Origin: Porites lobata
Taxonomy: Eukaryota; Cnidaria; Anthozoa; Scleractinia; Poritidae
Assembly: GCA_942486035.1 (NCBI GenBank)
Contig: CALNXK010000013.1
Span: 4,577,501-4,641,500, forward strand
DNA: 64,000 bases
Reading direction: 5' to 3'
A program made the position numbers and the translations under genes. The notes under the pieces are model-generated. The model saw only the letters and a program-made list of their open reading frames with translations. It searched no databases and had not been told where the DNA came from. This document shows positions 1 through 12,400 of this stretch, piece by piece (position 1 is the first letter of the stretch; the number at the start of each line of letters is the position of its first letter).

Positions 1-413
1 CAATAATATTAATGACTGGAAAAGTTTACCGACAAATATCATTTTAAAGCTGCTGTAAATATTTATATCTGTGCTTAAGATTTAGTTTATCAACTTAATT
101 ATTAAGTGATTGTTATTTGTGTCATCATTACTATACGACAATTATTTATTACCTTATTTGCCCATATTTATTTATTCATTTTTATTCTTGCACTTTTCAC
201 TGGAATTTTCTAGATGTCCTTATACGATTTTGCAAATAAATTATGTAGATCATGTAGATGTAGATATACGTGACACAAGTCTCAGTGTTAAAACTCACTC
301 TCTGTTTTCACCCTTGTTCTAAACCTGTCGTTTGACAGCTCGCGCATTCTTGACCCAAGCAAAAACTGGCTGTTTAGCCGTACTGTTATGTTAATGTTGC
401 CTTTTTATTGTAG

Positions 414-3400
414 GGGTGTATGTATGTATCGTACCGTTAAGACACATGACTTGATACTCAAAGGAGTTCCTGACAGTCTGAGGGCTGAGGTGTGGCTTAT
501 ATTCTCTGGTGCCATCAATCAGGTAATATGCAGAATGTAAGGTAAAAACGCACTAGAACCCACAGTCCACCCAACACGATCGGAGATTAACTTGCTTTCT
601 GCAGGATGAAGGACCTAGTAGTATTGCTACTCCCCCGGGCGCAGTTGTCGTAGACCGATTTTCCTTTTTCCTTTGTTCAAAAGCATTTTCTCGTATGATG
701 TTCTCTATTATTTTTAACAGTTGATTGACATACACCAAAGCGCAGGTTTGAACCGAAGAAAAACCCTTTGAAAGCGCGTGTTGGTGGTAACCGCTGTAAA
801 TGAAGGATGACAAAAAAATTAATCACTTTGTAGAGTGGACTCTTCAAGTGCCCACAACATACAGAGGCGTGGTTTGGTATATTGTGCTATTTAAATGCAT
901 TTAGACAGCACGCACTCTTTCTTTTTTCTAAATCCATCGAGCAAAGCGCGCGTGACTGAAGGCGTCTCGCGTGTCTCCCTTCACTTAACTTGAAGAAAAA
1001 GAAAGACTGTTCGCAGTCTAAAATGCATTAATTTTGTCAGACGTTTTCTGTTGTCTTTGCTTCTCAATAGTCAATACGTCGGGCAGCAAAAGGAATGACA
1101 TTTTTTGTCATTTTTTACCAAAATTACGTAAAAAACAACGACGCTCTCTGAGTTTGGAAAGAACCTGTTTCGGACGCTTACCATTTCCAGAACTAGAGGG
1201 ATGTTCATAAATTGCCGACCATTTCTAGATTTGATGACAAAAAAGTGCTTATATTTGTACATTTTATTGTTGCAGATCCAAACCCATCCCGGTTACTATG
1301 CAAAATATGTTGACGAATGTGAAGGAAATAACTCATTAGCAACAGAGGAAATTGAACGAGACCTTCATAGGTGAGTTATTGTAAACCAAGAGAGCCATAT
1401 AGACTTCATTGTATGTCTGATCCCGCGTTGTGGGTAAGAGGTAGCGAATCCTGTGTTGTGTTTGACTACACGACCGTGCAAAATGAGATGGGCCTAACTT
1501 GCCCACTCGGGATCGCTTGATTTGTCGGGAAAGAAAAGATTTTGTTTTGTCCATATGATAAACCCTTTATAGACCAAGCTTGTTCTGTAAAGATGGGTGA
1601 ATATTAGCCTCGTTCATTTTTCATCTTGACCTACTTTGTAACACTTGGTCATTAACGCACATTAAGTAGAAGTACTGGTTTGTAATGGTCTAAAATAGAA
1701 TCAATCGCACTTCTGCGTGCGACCACGTTTTCTACTTGAACTGCCTATCCAAACTACAGGTTTCAAATTTAGTTTCCCAGTCCAAGCAGGAAAGTTGATA
1801 ACTCCTGATAGGCCCGGGGCGGGGGGTACTGCCGTATGTGGGCTATATAGGTATGTGTCGCTGTGAAGGGTATGGTTTTCAAGCAGTTTACCCTAGGATA
1901 GGGTATATCAGAGCATTTGGGTCTAGAATAGGGTATCATTTTTCAGGACACTGATCAGTTGGTTGAAGATTTTATCTAGACTAGGGATTGTGGTATAAGG
2001 TTTTGTTTTGGCTAGACTGTGCTAGTGACCTTGGTAATTTCTGGAAAACAGCTACTCTAGGATAGGGGGGACTTGGGGAGTTTACTATATTATAGGGTAG
2101 CAAAATTCAGCTGAACTAGCTCTGGTATAGGTTAAGGATTCCAGGGTCCCAGCGGCACATCCCCACCCAGAAATTCCTAAAGTACCCCCCCCGGGCGGAA
2201 AGGACCATAAATCATGACGTGTTTGGTGGTCGCTTTTGGAATGCTGGGCTTTAGTAGTATCACTCCTATTTAACCTTTCAAAAAATGCTGTGAATATAAT
2301 ATTGCTCTCCACACTTGAAGTTTTGTTTGTCTCTTCAGATCGCTTCCTGAACACCCCGCTTTCCAATCTGAAGTGGGAATTGCTGCCCTGAGAAGAGTTT
2401 TAACAGCTTACGCTTGGAGAAACCCCAGCATAGGTTGGTACATCAGTGAAAGAACACAACTTATTATGTAACACAGGACTCAATCATCCTGCAGGAGTAA
2501 CTAGTTATTAGGAAGTTTAAGCAACCACAACGGTAACAGCGGCAAGAACGACACTTGAATATGTGCGATTCCCACTTTAGTTAGATGATTACAACTCGCC
2601 TACCGTAAATCCTCTATTACGCCCCTCCTCTCAAATATGCCCCCTCCCTCTAATAAGCCCCCCTTTTCAGGGGAAGAAAGTGAATAAGCCCCCCCTCTCT
2701 ATTTAGCCCCCCTCCCCTCCCCTAATTATTCTTTAATGATAAATGATAGACTGTATTAATCAATCACGACTGTAAAACTTCGTGTGGACGGATTCGGGAT
2801 GGTTTATTTAATTACCAACTGGAAGATCGGAATTGATTCTGATCCTTGACTGCATGACCTAAAACTTTTTGTATTGGAGCTTGTCGACGTCGTATTCTAG
2901 TTCTTTGTGAAGAACTAATACCATTGTCTTTTCTAAAATAAAGAAGCCCCCCGCCCCCCTCTCAAATAAACCCCCTGCCTCAAATGGGCTTGAAATAAAT
3001 AAGCCCCCGGGGCTTAATAGAGGATTTACGGTAATTTGTCAAATGTTAGCGAATGATTGTACCGAAATTGAATTCTTAGAGACCGCGCCTAAGCCAAGAA
3101 AGACAAAAAGCAAGAGGCTGTCATGCATTTACCCTCTCCATACTAACGTCGTTTTGTGAAGTTTCACATCGCAATCGTTTAGTGACGGCAACGGAAGGAA
3201 GAGTATAAAAAGTGTAATGCCATGCGGAGTTGTTGTTTTGCTTATTCAACCACTGCTTTTTTTTCCGCTTGTGTTACATAATTGCTGATTTATTTTGATA
3301 TAATGATGTTGTAACAACATAGAATACTCCAAGACAGACCAATTACTGAATATCTGACTAAACTTATCGTATATTTACACTTAGTAAACGATCCCAGATT

Positions 3401-6400
3401 GACCAGCTTGGTTAGGGTGAGGGGTGTTGTTTAGTTGCGGCAAGTTTTTTTTTAAAACTTGTTTATCGTTATTACTGGACCATTTTCCTTGCAATAAATT
3501 TCTTGGGTTTTGCTCACAGTGGAAGAATTACCTTCAGGTACCAAAAAGGTTTTTTTTCAATTTGAAATAAAAGATCACTTCTCGTCTTTCAGGGTATTGT
3601 CAAGCTATGAACATTGTGGCGTCAGTGCTGCTATTGTATTGCACAGAAGAGGAAGCCTTCTGGCTGTTAGTAGCTGTTTGTGAACGTCTCTTACCAGACT
3701 ACTATAACACTAGAGTAGTAGGAGCTCTTGTAGATCAAGGTGAGGCGGGCGGTACTACAGCAGGCCTTGATTTGGTTTCGTTTCAATGGCGAAAGTAATT
3801 TTGTAACTGCCTTGGTTTTCATCGCTATGCTTTGTGATTGACTGAAAATTCTCGCGCCACTTTCTCAAATAGTCTGAAGTAAAAACAGTTCATAAAGTTA
3901 CAGTTGAACCTTAACTAAGCGGTCACCCTCGGGGTATCGGCATGTGGCCGCTTGATGAAGGTTAGCCGCTCAATAGAGGCTCGTCATAAATTAGCATAAT
4001 CTTTAGCAGAAACATAAGCATTACTGATCCACAAGATCCACAATCGGTCGTCACCTTGTCTCGGAATGTATTTTCCTTCATCATTTTCTTGGAATAAAGG
4101 AAAACTAAGTTTGTCAAACGCTTGATGGAGGTGTTCGCCTAATTTTAGGTTTAATTTCTCATTCTTTTCTACAGTTACTTTAGGACTTCGATTACGAGCC
4201 GCCTAATAGTGGCCGCTTAATGGAGTTGTATCTGTATTACCTCCTCGCGTGCTTTTTCCCGCGCTGATTGCCTCTTTGTGGAAATCTCTTGCCACTTTCT
4301 CGACCAATCAGAAGTGAAAACAGTCACAACCTATAGCAGGCGGTGTGCGTCACGACCCACAAAGGTTCATGGGTAAAACTGTTACTGTGCCTCATTTCAA
4401 TCGTGACACGGTCGAGTTCGCATCTCGTAAGAGAAATGAATCAAACCCAGGGATCAAAACACTGCTGCCTTTTCCGAAAAACATTACGCAAGAGAGCGAT
4501 TTCGAGAAATTTCAAGATCTCATAGTGGCCTTAGATGCTTGCTATTGGCTTCACAAGACAATTTCAAGAAGTTTATCGCGATTCCGAGACGATCGTGCGA
4601 TCTAGCCGACTTTGAGCGGCGACTAATTTCCTGCTTCTCATAAGATTTTATGTACTGTTTGGTTTATATGTGTTTTTATCTCACAGTTAAAGAGATATGT
4701 AGTTCATACCTGGATTTGCTTAACTAAAAAAAAATTCATTCATTAGAAGTGTTTATATATTTGATGGACTTTCTTACCCGCAAAGCAGGGGGAGCGCGTG
4801 CAAACAGCAAGGTGAGAAATCGTCTCTCATAACAATTTTATTTTCATCGACAAGTTTATATTATTTTGAAAACAGTGCCCGCTTGAAATCCTTATGAGCA
4901 AATAAATCTTCAATCAGGCAAGGGGAAAACGGACCGAAAGAGCCGAACAGCTGCAGCACACACCGAAGCTACAGCCGCAGAAATAAACATTGAAATAAAC
5001 CACGATCTTGTCTGTGCGGTCATTGAAGTGAGCGCAGTATATCGATTTTGTTATAAAGTAAAACCTATCCTCACAGTTTTAAAATCCTGTATGTTGTCTG
5101 GATCTTCGATAATGGTGTTGTGTTTTGGTAGAGATTTATAACAATTCATTCCCTCACGTATTAAAGTTTACACAAAGATAGCACACACCGCATGCAAATT
5201 ATTTTAAAGTCACGCTTTCAGTTTCCGCACTGGGTTATGAAAAATGTCTTGTTTCCAAAGGTTATTACAATATTCAAACTTATTTACCTTTTGTGGTTTA
5301 AAATAGAACAAAGTCTTCCTGGATTTGGCGTTACTCGCTTCACGTCGGCTTCCGCTTCGGCATGTTTTCTCAGCCCGTTTCCCGGGAGTTGTGCCACTTG
5401 GCTGAGACGATGTCTTAATTCCAAGACACTTTCAACGGCTCATAACTGGAAAACTAACAGGGGTAGACCCGGGTAGACCCCGAAACTTGCAAAGAAGAAG
5501 GGTTGAAGTAACAAGATGGCCAAAATAATTCGATAAAACCGCTAACAGTAACCAGCAATAAAGCCAAGAAGAACGGCAAAAACAACATTCAAATCCTCAT
5601 GGCGGCCCGCACATGACCGAGCAATTCAAATTCGTCACAAACGCTCAAGAAAGCAAAATATTTAAAAGTAACGCAACTGCTATCAAGATAAAGTGTTCCA
5701 ACAACTTTCCACGGCGGTATAGTGTCGAAATTACCAACACAAGCTTGGAATAAAGCGAAAATTTCACCACGTATACCTCTGCAAAAAGCTCTTTCCGAGC
5801 GCGAAACTCACTCTACAAATGACGCATTCTGATTGGTCGAATCTCGTGACGCACACCGCCTGAACCTATAGCATGCTTTTTCCCGCGTTTGCACTCGCTG
5901 GATGTCTCTACCTCGAGTTCTAATTGGTTCTTTGGGTCGGCAGTCATCGAACAATGGCCGACTAAAAATTAGCCCATGTCCGACGAAATCTTGACTGTAG
6001 TCAGACGTAATGTCCAGACAAAGACTATCGTTTTGTGCGGTGAATGAAGTCTACGTTGAGCACATGTTAATTTTCGAATCAACGAGATAACATTATTGCA
6101 GAAAATATATTGCAGTAATCAGTCTATCGGCGAATCCCACATCTACTGTGCACAATTTTCGTTGAAAACATGTAATTCGTCCGTGGTTGAATTGAGTCCA
6201 ACCTTTTTCGTTGTTTTTGTTCTTCCAAAATGGTCACTTAGCCGAACATACGTCCTTTCAAGAAAGACAAATAATTCAGTTTGCAGTTCTATGTACATTG
6301 TAAACCTTTAAGGGGAGCTTAAACGGTATTTTGAGAGTCTAGTATTTACATGTATATGTGTTATATCAGACTTGGGACAAGAGAGAATTTTCCCCAGAAG

Positions 6401-9400
6401 AAGTACCATTCGTCTATTTTCATGATGCGATCTTTGATGAATTTCCTTTTCTGTATCCAGGTGTATTTGAAGACCTCACTAGGGATCACTTGCCGGAGTT
6501 GTACGATCATCTGATGGAACTTGGAATTCTAAACATGATATCACTCTCCTGGTTTCTGACTCTTTTTCTCAGGTACTGTCACAAACATTTCTTAGTGGAC
6601 AACAACAAGGTTGAAAACAACTCGCTTGATAGCTTTTTTTTGATATTGAAGCTTATTGATAAGTACAACACAATATACAATATTAACAAACAAAGAATGA
6701 CATGGCAAAACTAAAAGAAAAGGAACAGAAAAGATACAACTGGTATCCAGGATGTTGCAATTATTAATTACAAAAATGAATAGTTAAATACATCCCAATA
6801 ACAGAAATAACTGAACAAGTCGAGTTTTTTTACGGCAAAAGGCTCAAGGATTCACGGACTCTTGAAGGCTCTCTAGATAATTTGTATTTCAGAAAAGCTT
6901 TAAAGGCTAAGAAACTATAGGTTCGCTTTCTCTCGTATGATAGCTGCCAGTTTCCATGGATCTTAAGGTACGAGGAAGGATTCGCCGCGAAAACGAGAGG
7001 CAAGACCGCGTGAGAAAAAAGAAGATGAAGAGAGGAGCCGCCTTTCCTGCTCCCTTTTTCTTTTGTGGATTTGTTGCTCGTTTTTTCCGCGAATGAAGTT
7101 TCCTTTAACCGAGCTTGAACGAAACCGTCAGCTATGCAGGCAGCTGGCTACCGACATGACCAAAGCACCTTTAAGTCTTGCTACTGTCTCTGTAGGCATC
7201 CTGATGATAACTTTCGTCTTTGATTGTTGTTAATTGTAGCGTCATGCCATTCTCAAGTGCTGTTAGCATCATGGACTGCTTCTTCTATGATGGTGCAAAG
7301 GTAATTAACGAGATAATTTCCCCTAATTTCACTTGCTCGGACGGTAGCAAACAAAACGTTTATGTACAAGGTATAGTTATGTTGTATTTAATTTTTTAGT
7401 CAGTTAATTTTGAACTGCAACATGTACGCATAAGTTCCCTGTTTGGTATTTGTCCATTTCGTTGCAGAACGTTTTCTAACTCTGGTCATCATTTTATTTG
7501 TCCATTTTGCTAGTAGTAAAAAGATAGGAACCTTTGTATTTCACCTCTAAGGCCTGGTTTACACTAGCCTGTCAGCAAGCTCTGCGGTTATGGTGAGTGA
7601 AGCGAACCGTGAAAGATCGGGTGAGCGTTGTAAGGGCGGAGGAAATCTTTTACCTTTCTTTCCCCGCCCCTCGAACTCGCGGCCTTGCGTGCAGCTCTCG
7701 CGTGACGTCTCGCTACTCCGCAAATGAAAACCTTGCTTGCAGGCTAGGTTAACACATATGACTCAAGCATCAGCAGGTGCAACATAAGCGAGCCGAACAA
7801 CTTGTCAATAACGAGACGCGTATGTTGTTCTTGCTTATGATTTCGTCCATATGTGAATAAGGCCTAAGATGCAGAATTGAATCCTAAATCGACAGCATTT
7901 TCCAGGTTCTGTTTCAGATTGCATTGGCCACACTTGATGCCAACAGAAACAAACTTTTAGCAGTTCAAGATGATGGTGAAGCAATGACCGTATTAGGAAA
8001 CTACCTGGAGCACGTGACAAACAGAGACGCCAACGTGCCGCCCTCCAATCAAGGAGCCTCCAACAGAAATTCCGGGGTAAGGATCACTGTTTGTCCAAAC
8101 TTTTTTGTGTGTGCGTAGCTTTTGTTTTGACACGGTCCTTTAATAGTTTAAAATATATCGACACTCATAAAAAAAAATATCACATTTATCAGTCTCAAGA
8201 CACGCAAAGAACCATGAATGTCGAAAATATTTGCTATTATGAAGGTAGCTTTCGTTTCCTGCTATGGCTTTCACTGGCGATTTGCAGTTTTTAAGAAGGT
8301 GTAGTCTGGGGCCATGCTCCTTGGTCATGGTGGGGAAAAAGGGAAAACAAGGTAAAACAGTCCGCTCTTCCCATCTCTTCGCGATATTTAGTCCCCTTCC
8401 CCCAAACGGAGAGCCCGTTCAAAGGCTAAAATAACTGCAGAAGTTGGCGTGGGAACAGAAAGCACTTTGGAGAGATTGCCGGTCTTAAGCCCCGTGCAAA
8501 CGGGCGCAACATTGTTGGATGTTACATGTTGCGTCCGTTTGCACTCCCTGTTGCATGTTGTTGGATGTTGTTGTGTGTTGTTGTGCAAAGTTTGAAACCG
8601 GTCAAACTTTTCAGCCAACAACTCCCAACATTTCTTTTGTTCCATGATGACAGCAACAATGGCGCAACAATGTTGGGAGTTGTTGCGTCCGTTTGCACGC
8701 AGCCTTAAAAAGCTTGCATTCAGTTCGTTTGCAACCTTCTTCTGTTTGTATCTCCGTGTGTGCAGCCTGTTAACAGACGTTTTTCTTTTTTTCCGACAAT
8801 CCCCGCGGTTTATATTTTCATACACGCGCTCGATTATCTCTAAAGAGAAAACAGAGGGTCTGTATATAGGTTAACGTAAGTGTGGATAGTAGAGTTTGCC
8901 ACAACATTGAGGAGACGTCATGTACGTGAAAGAAATAGTCCTTAATCCTACCTTAGCCTTCCTTTGTCAATGACGAATGTTCCTCGTGTTTATTTCTCCG
9001 AGAATTCAGTAACATTTGCATCGTTTTTTGTCGTCTCTAGCATCACAGTACTGTGGATGTAGCCAACCTTATCCTAGAATCGTATCAGAAATTTGGCTTT
9101 ATCGCGGCCGACACCATTGACTCCATGAGAAATGCACAAAGACTGAAAGTTGTACAGGTAAGCACATTTTTGCCTCCCACGCGGACGTTCCTAAGGCTTT
9201 GTCACGCGTTCCTGCCCCACGAACGTGCGTTTCAATATGCGAAAGTAAGCACAGGCAGTAGCTAGCCCACTTTCGATATGTTAAAATTGTAACATGACTG
9301 AGGTTTTCTAGTCATTTTTCTATTTCTGGTTTATTTTTTTTGCGCTCGTCTCTCCTGGGCATTGCGAGACGATGGAGTCGTGAAAAATTTGCAATTTTGA

Positions 9401-12400
9401 CCCTAAAGCCTCGGAGTCATGTGAGAATTTTCGTATATCGAATGTGGGCTATTAGAATGACGCCATTGCATTGTTACGATTTAGAATTAAGCTATGATGA
9501 CGTCGCTGGACATACTTGGTGAGTGAAATCATCCTGGTAAACATAAAACCAGCTTGAAATCCTAAATAGAGTCAGGACACCCAAGGAACCACAGGACACC
9601 CAAAGTTTGGGGTGCTGCTTGCCTTGGCGGTCTTGCACGTTAAGCGGGGAAAAGTGAATACGTCGACGGCCTCTTACTGACCAGACGCACGGTAACATGG
9701 AATCTATTTGTTAATCAGTCACAACGCTATATCTAATCATGGAGTTACAACGTTTTTTAATTTAAAAGGATATGAGAGAGTACTCTAAGCATTTCGTAGA
9801 AAGTATTGTAGTATATGCTCATTTAATTTGTCCTAGGGATTAGAGGATAGTATGAGGAGAAATGCCGTAAGGTCTATTGGTGTGGAAGCATGTCTTTTCC
9901 AGCAGAAAGAACTGGAACAGTTATACGCTGTTTTTAAGGTAATTAACTCACCTCATTTGCTGTCATAGCGGTGAATTATTTAAGCTTAAGAAATTATATC
10001 GCCCCCAGCACTGGGGAATAATGCATGGTCACTAAGAACCGAGAAGAAAACTGAGGTGAGTTAACTTTCGCAGAGGCTTCTGGGATCATTTTTGTGGTGA
10101 CGGGCCAGTCAGCTATTGGCCAGTTTTTTCCCTGTCCCCAGTAACAGTCCCGAAAGTCTTGCAACCTGTTAGAGGACGAAATAAAATGTCAGGGATAACA
10201 GAGAGGAGAAGTGTGACGTCACGTTACCATGGTAGCAAAATTTTTTAGTTACAACAACAGAGGGCTTAAGCAACGACGACGGCGACGGCTACGAGAACGG
10301 CAAAAAAGCGATAAGTTTAGATCAGCAAAACAACAACTTTGCACGTTTTTTTGTACATTTCTTAGCCTTCGTTGCACGACTATGACGTGAAACTTCCTAA
10401 TTTGACGCGCTCGCTTTATCAAGAAGTTGAACACAACACAATTTTTTTTCTTTTTCTTAACTCAAATACGGTCCTTTCGGATTTAACCCCAGAAAATTTA
10501 CCCAACATTTGACAAATTAAATGAAACTGAACTAGATCGATGAAGTCTGAAAAAGTGCGGATTTACTTTTCAAGTGACGTATTCCGGTTTGTTGTTATCC
10601 GGAAATTTTGCTATCATGACAACGTGACGTATCGACTTCTCCTCTCTATTTATCATGCATTTCCTTTTTGTTTTTCAGGCAGGACATCTTCTGACTCGTA
10701 ACCATGGCGAGGCCAAGGACACTCCTCCCCAGTTCCCTCTCATACAGAACCAGTGTATTGACTTGGAAAGATTTAAACCTTTGTTTGAATGTCTGACTAA
10801 CTGGGGGACTGGTGAAATCGGACCTATACTGGCTAAAAGAGCTTTCAAGGTCGGTAAAAACTGATATATTTCTTATGGGAAGTTCTCTACCCTGTAAAGA
10901 GTAGTTCTGCACAGACCATTCTAAAAATGAAAGCAAATCTCATGTTTAAAACAACATTTCTCGACACATATATAATACTTTCCTATAAAATCCACGGACT
11001 GAAGGTTACCCTTGTTTACCGAGTCATTATCGGCATCATACGCGCGTACACCGCCCTGGTAACATTTATAAACTCTCAGCTAGACAGCTCGACCCTCTCG
11101 GCGAGACCTTCGCGTGGCTTCCATGACCGCGTAAAATGGCAATCCCGTCATCTAGGAGGCGACTTAAAAATTTTGTCCTCATTTGGAGTATTGACAATCA
11201 AATACAGTGCAGTTTTTTTCTAATTTTCAACACTGTGAATGACAGGTTATAGACGAAGATGAGGATGGCTTGATCACGTTCCGAGAGTTTGCCCAGGGTC
11301 TCGGCATCATCTGCAATGGGGAAACACATGATCGTCTGCTATTCATGTACCGCATGCATGTCCCACCGGCCATCTGTGACGATACTACGGACAACAGTGA
11401 TGCTGAGTCAATCGACAGCTGTGTAGAACTCAAAGAAAGCGGAAGTTCAGAAGACCTGTCACGTGACCAGCCTCCTCAATCTCAATGTGTTGCCGAAGAA
11501 AGACCAATTAGTGTTTTAGTGACGAGAGCAAGCGAAGAAAGGAACAGGCACAACAGTGAAAATAGTGAAGACAAGAAAGTCACGGAAATTCCACCCATGA
11601 GTCAGGTATAAAGTTCAGTCTAGCTGCTAGTAATGCGGGCCATTTTGCCTTGCCATAATTAAGTGACTGAAAACAAAAGAAAAATCAAAAGAAAACAAAA
11701 GAAAAATCAAGTTGGATTTATTTAGTGTCGCTCTGATCCCGCAACAAGCAGAGGGAAAAAAAATTTGTAGAGACCTTAAGATCGAGGTTTCTCACTCGTT
11801 CCTGCAAACCGCGAACGTCAAGAAGTCACGTAACTAGGGCCTTGCTGCCAGGTTTTCAGTTTGAGGTTCACGTTTGTACGGCTAGACTACCAAAGTTTTT
11901 GCTCCCGAAAACATCACGATCCCACGTTTGGGATGACATACTACTTTTTTAAAAACTCTTTTTCATCGAAACGTAATTTTGAAGACGATTTCTCAGCTAA
12001 AATAGAACTCAACGAATGAATGAAAACAAACATGGCAGCCTCGAGCTGCCACCTGCGAATCTTAAGTCCCAAATATGGGCAGACGCTTAACGTGAAACCG
12101 CTTACCACAAACCGCGCTTTGCCGTTTGCGGTAAGATTGCAAAACCTCGATCTTCAGGACTCTAATGTCGTCGGTTACCGGTCGGCATGTACTCGTCAGT
12201 CTCGGGACGTTCTCTCTTCACGCTCCATCCCCGCACGTATCTACAACGTCACTGAATTACTACGTTGACACTGTCCCCAGAAGCTTAGGCATCGCCATGC
12301 GTGAGTGGACCGTAACGCCAAGGTATTGATTTTCTGATTTTAATTGATTGATTAATTATCTATTGATTTGAAAGAATTGCTTAGTAGATAATGAGGTTAA

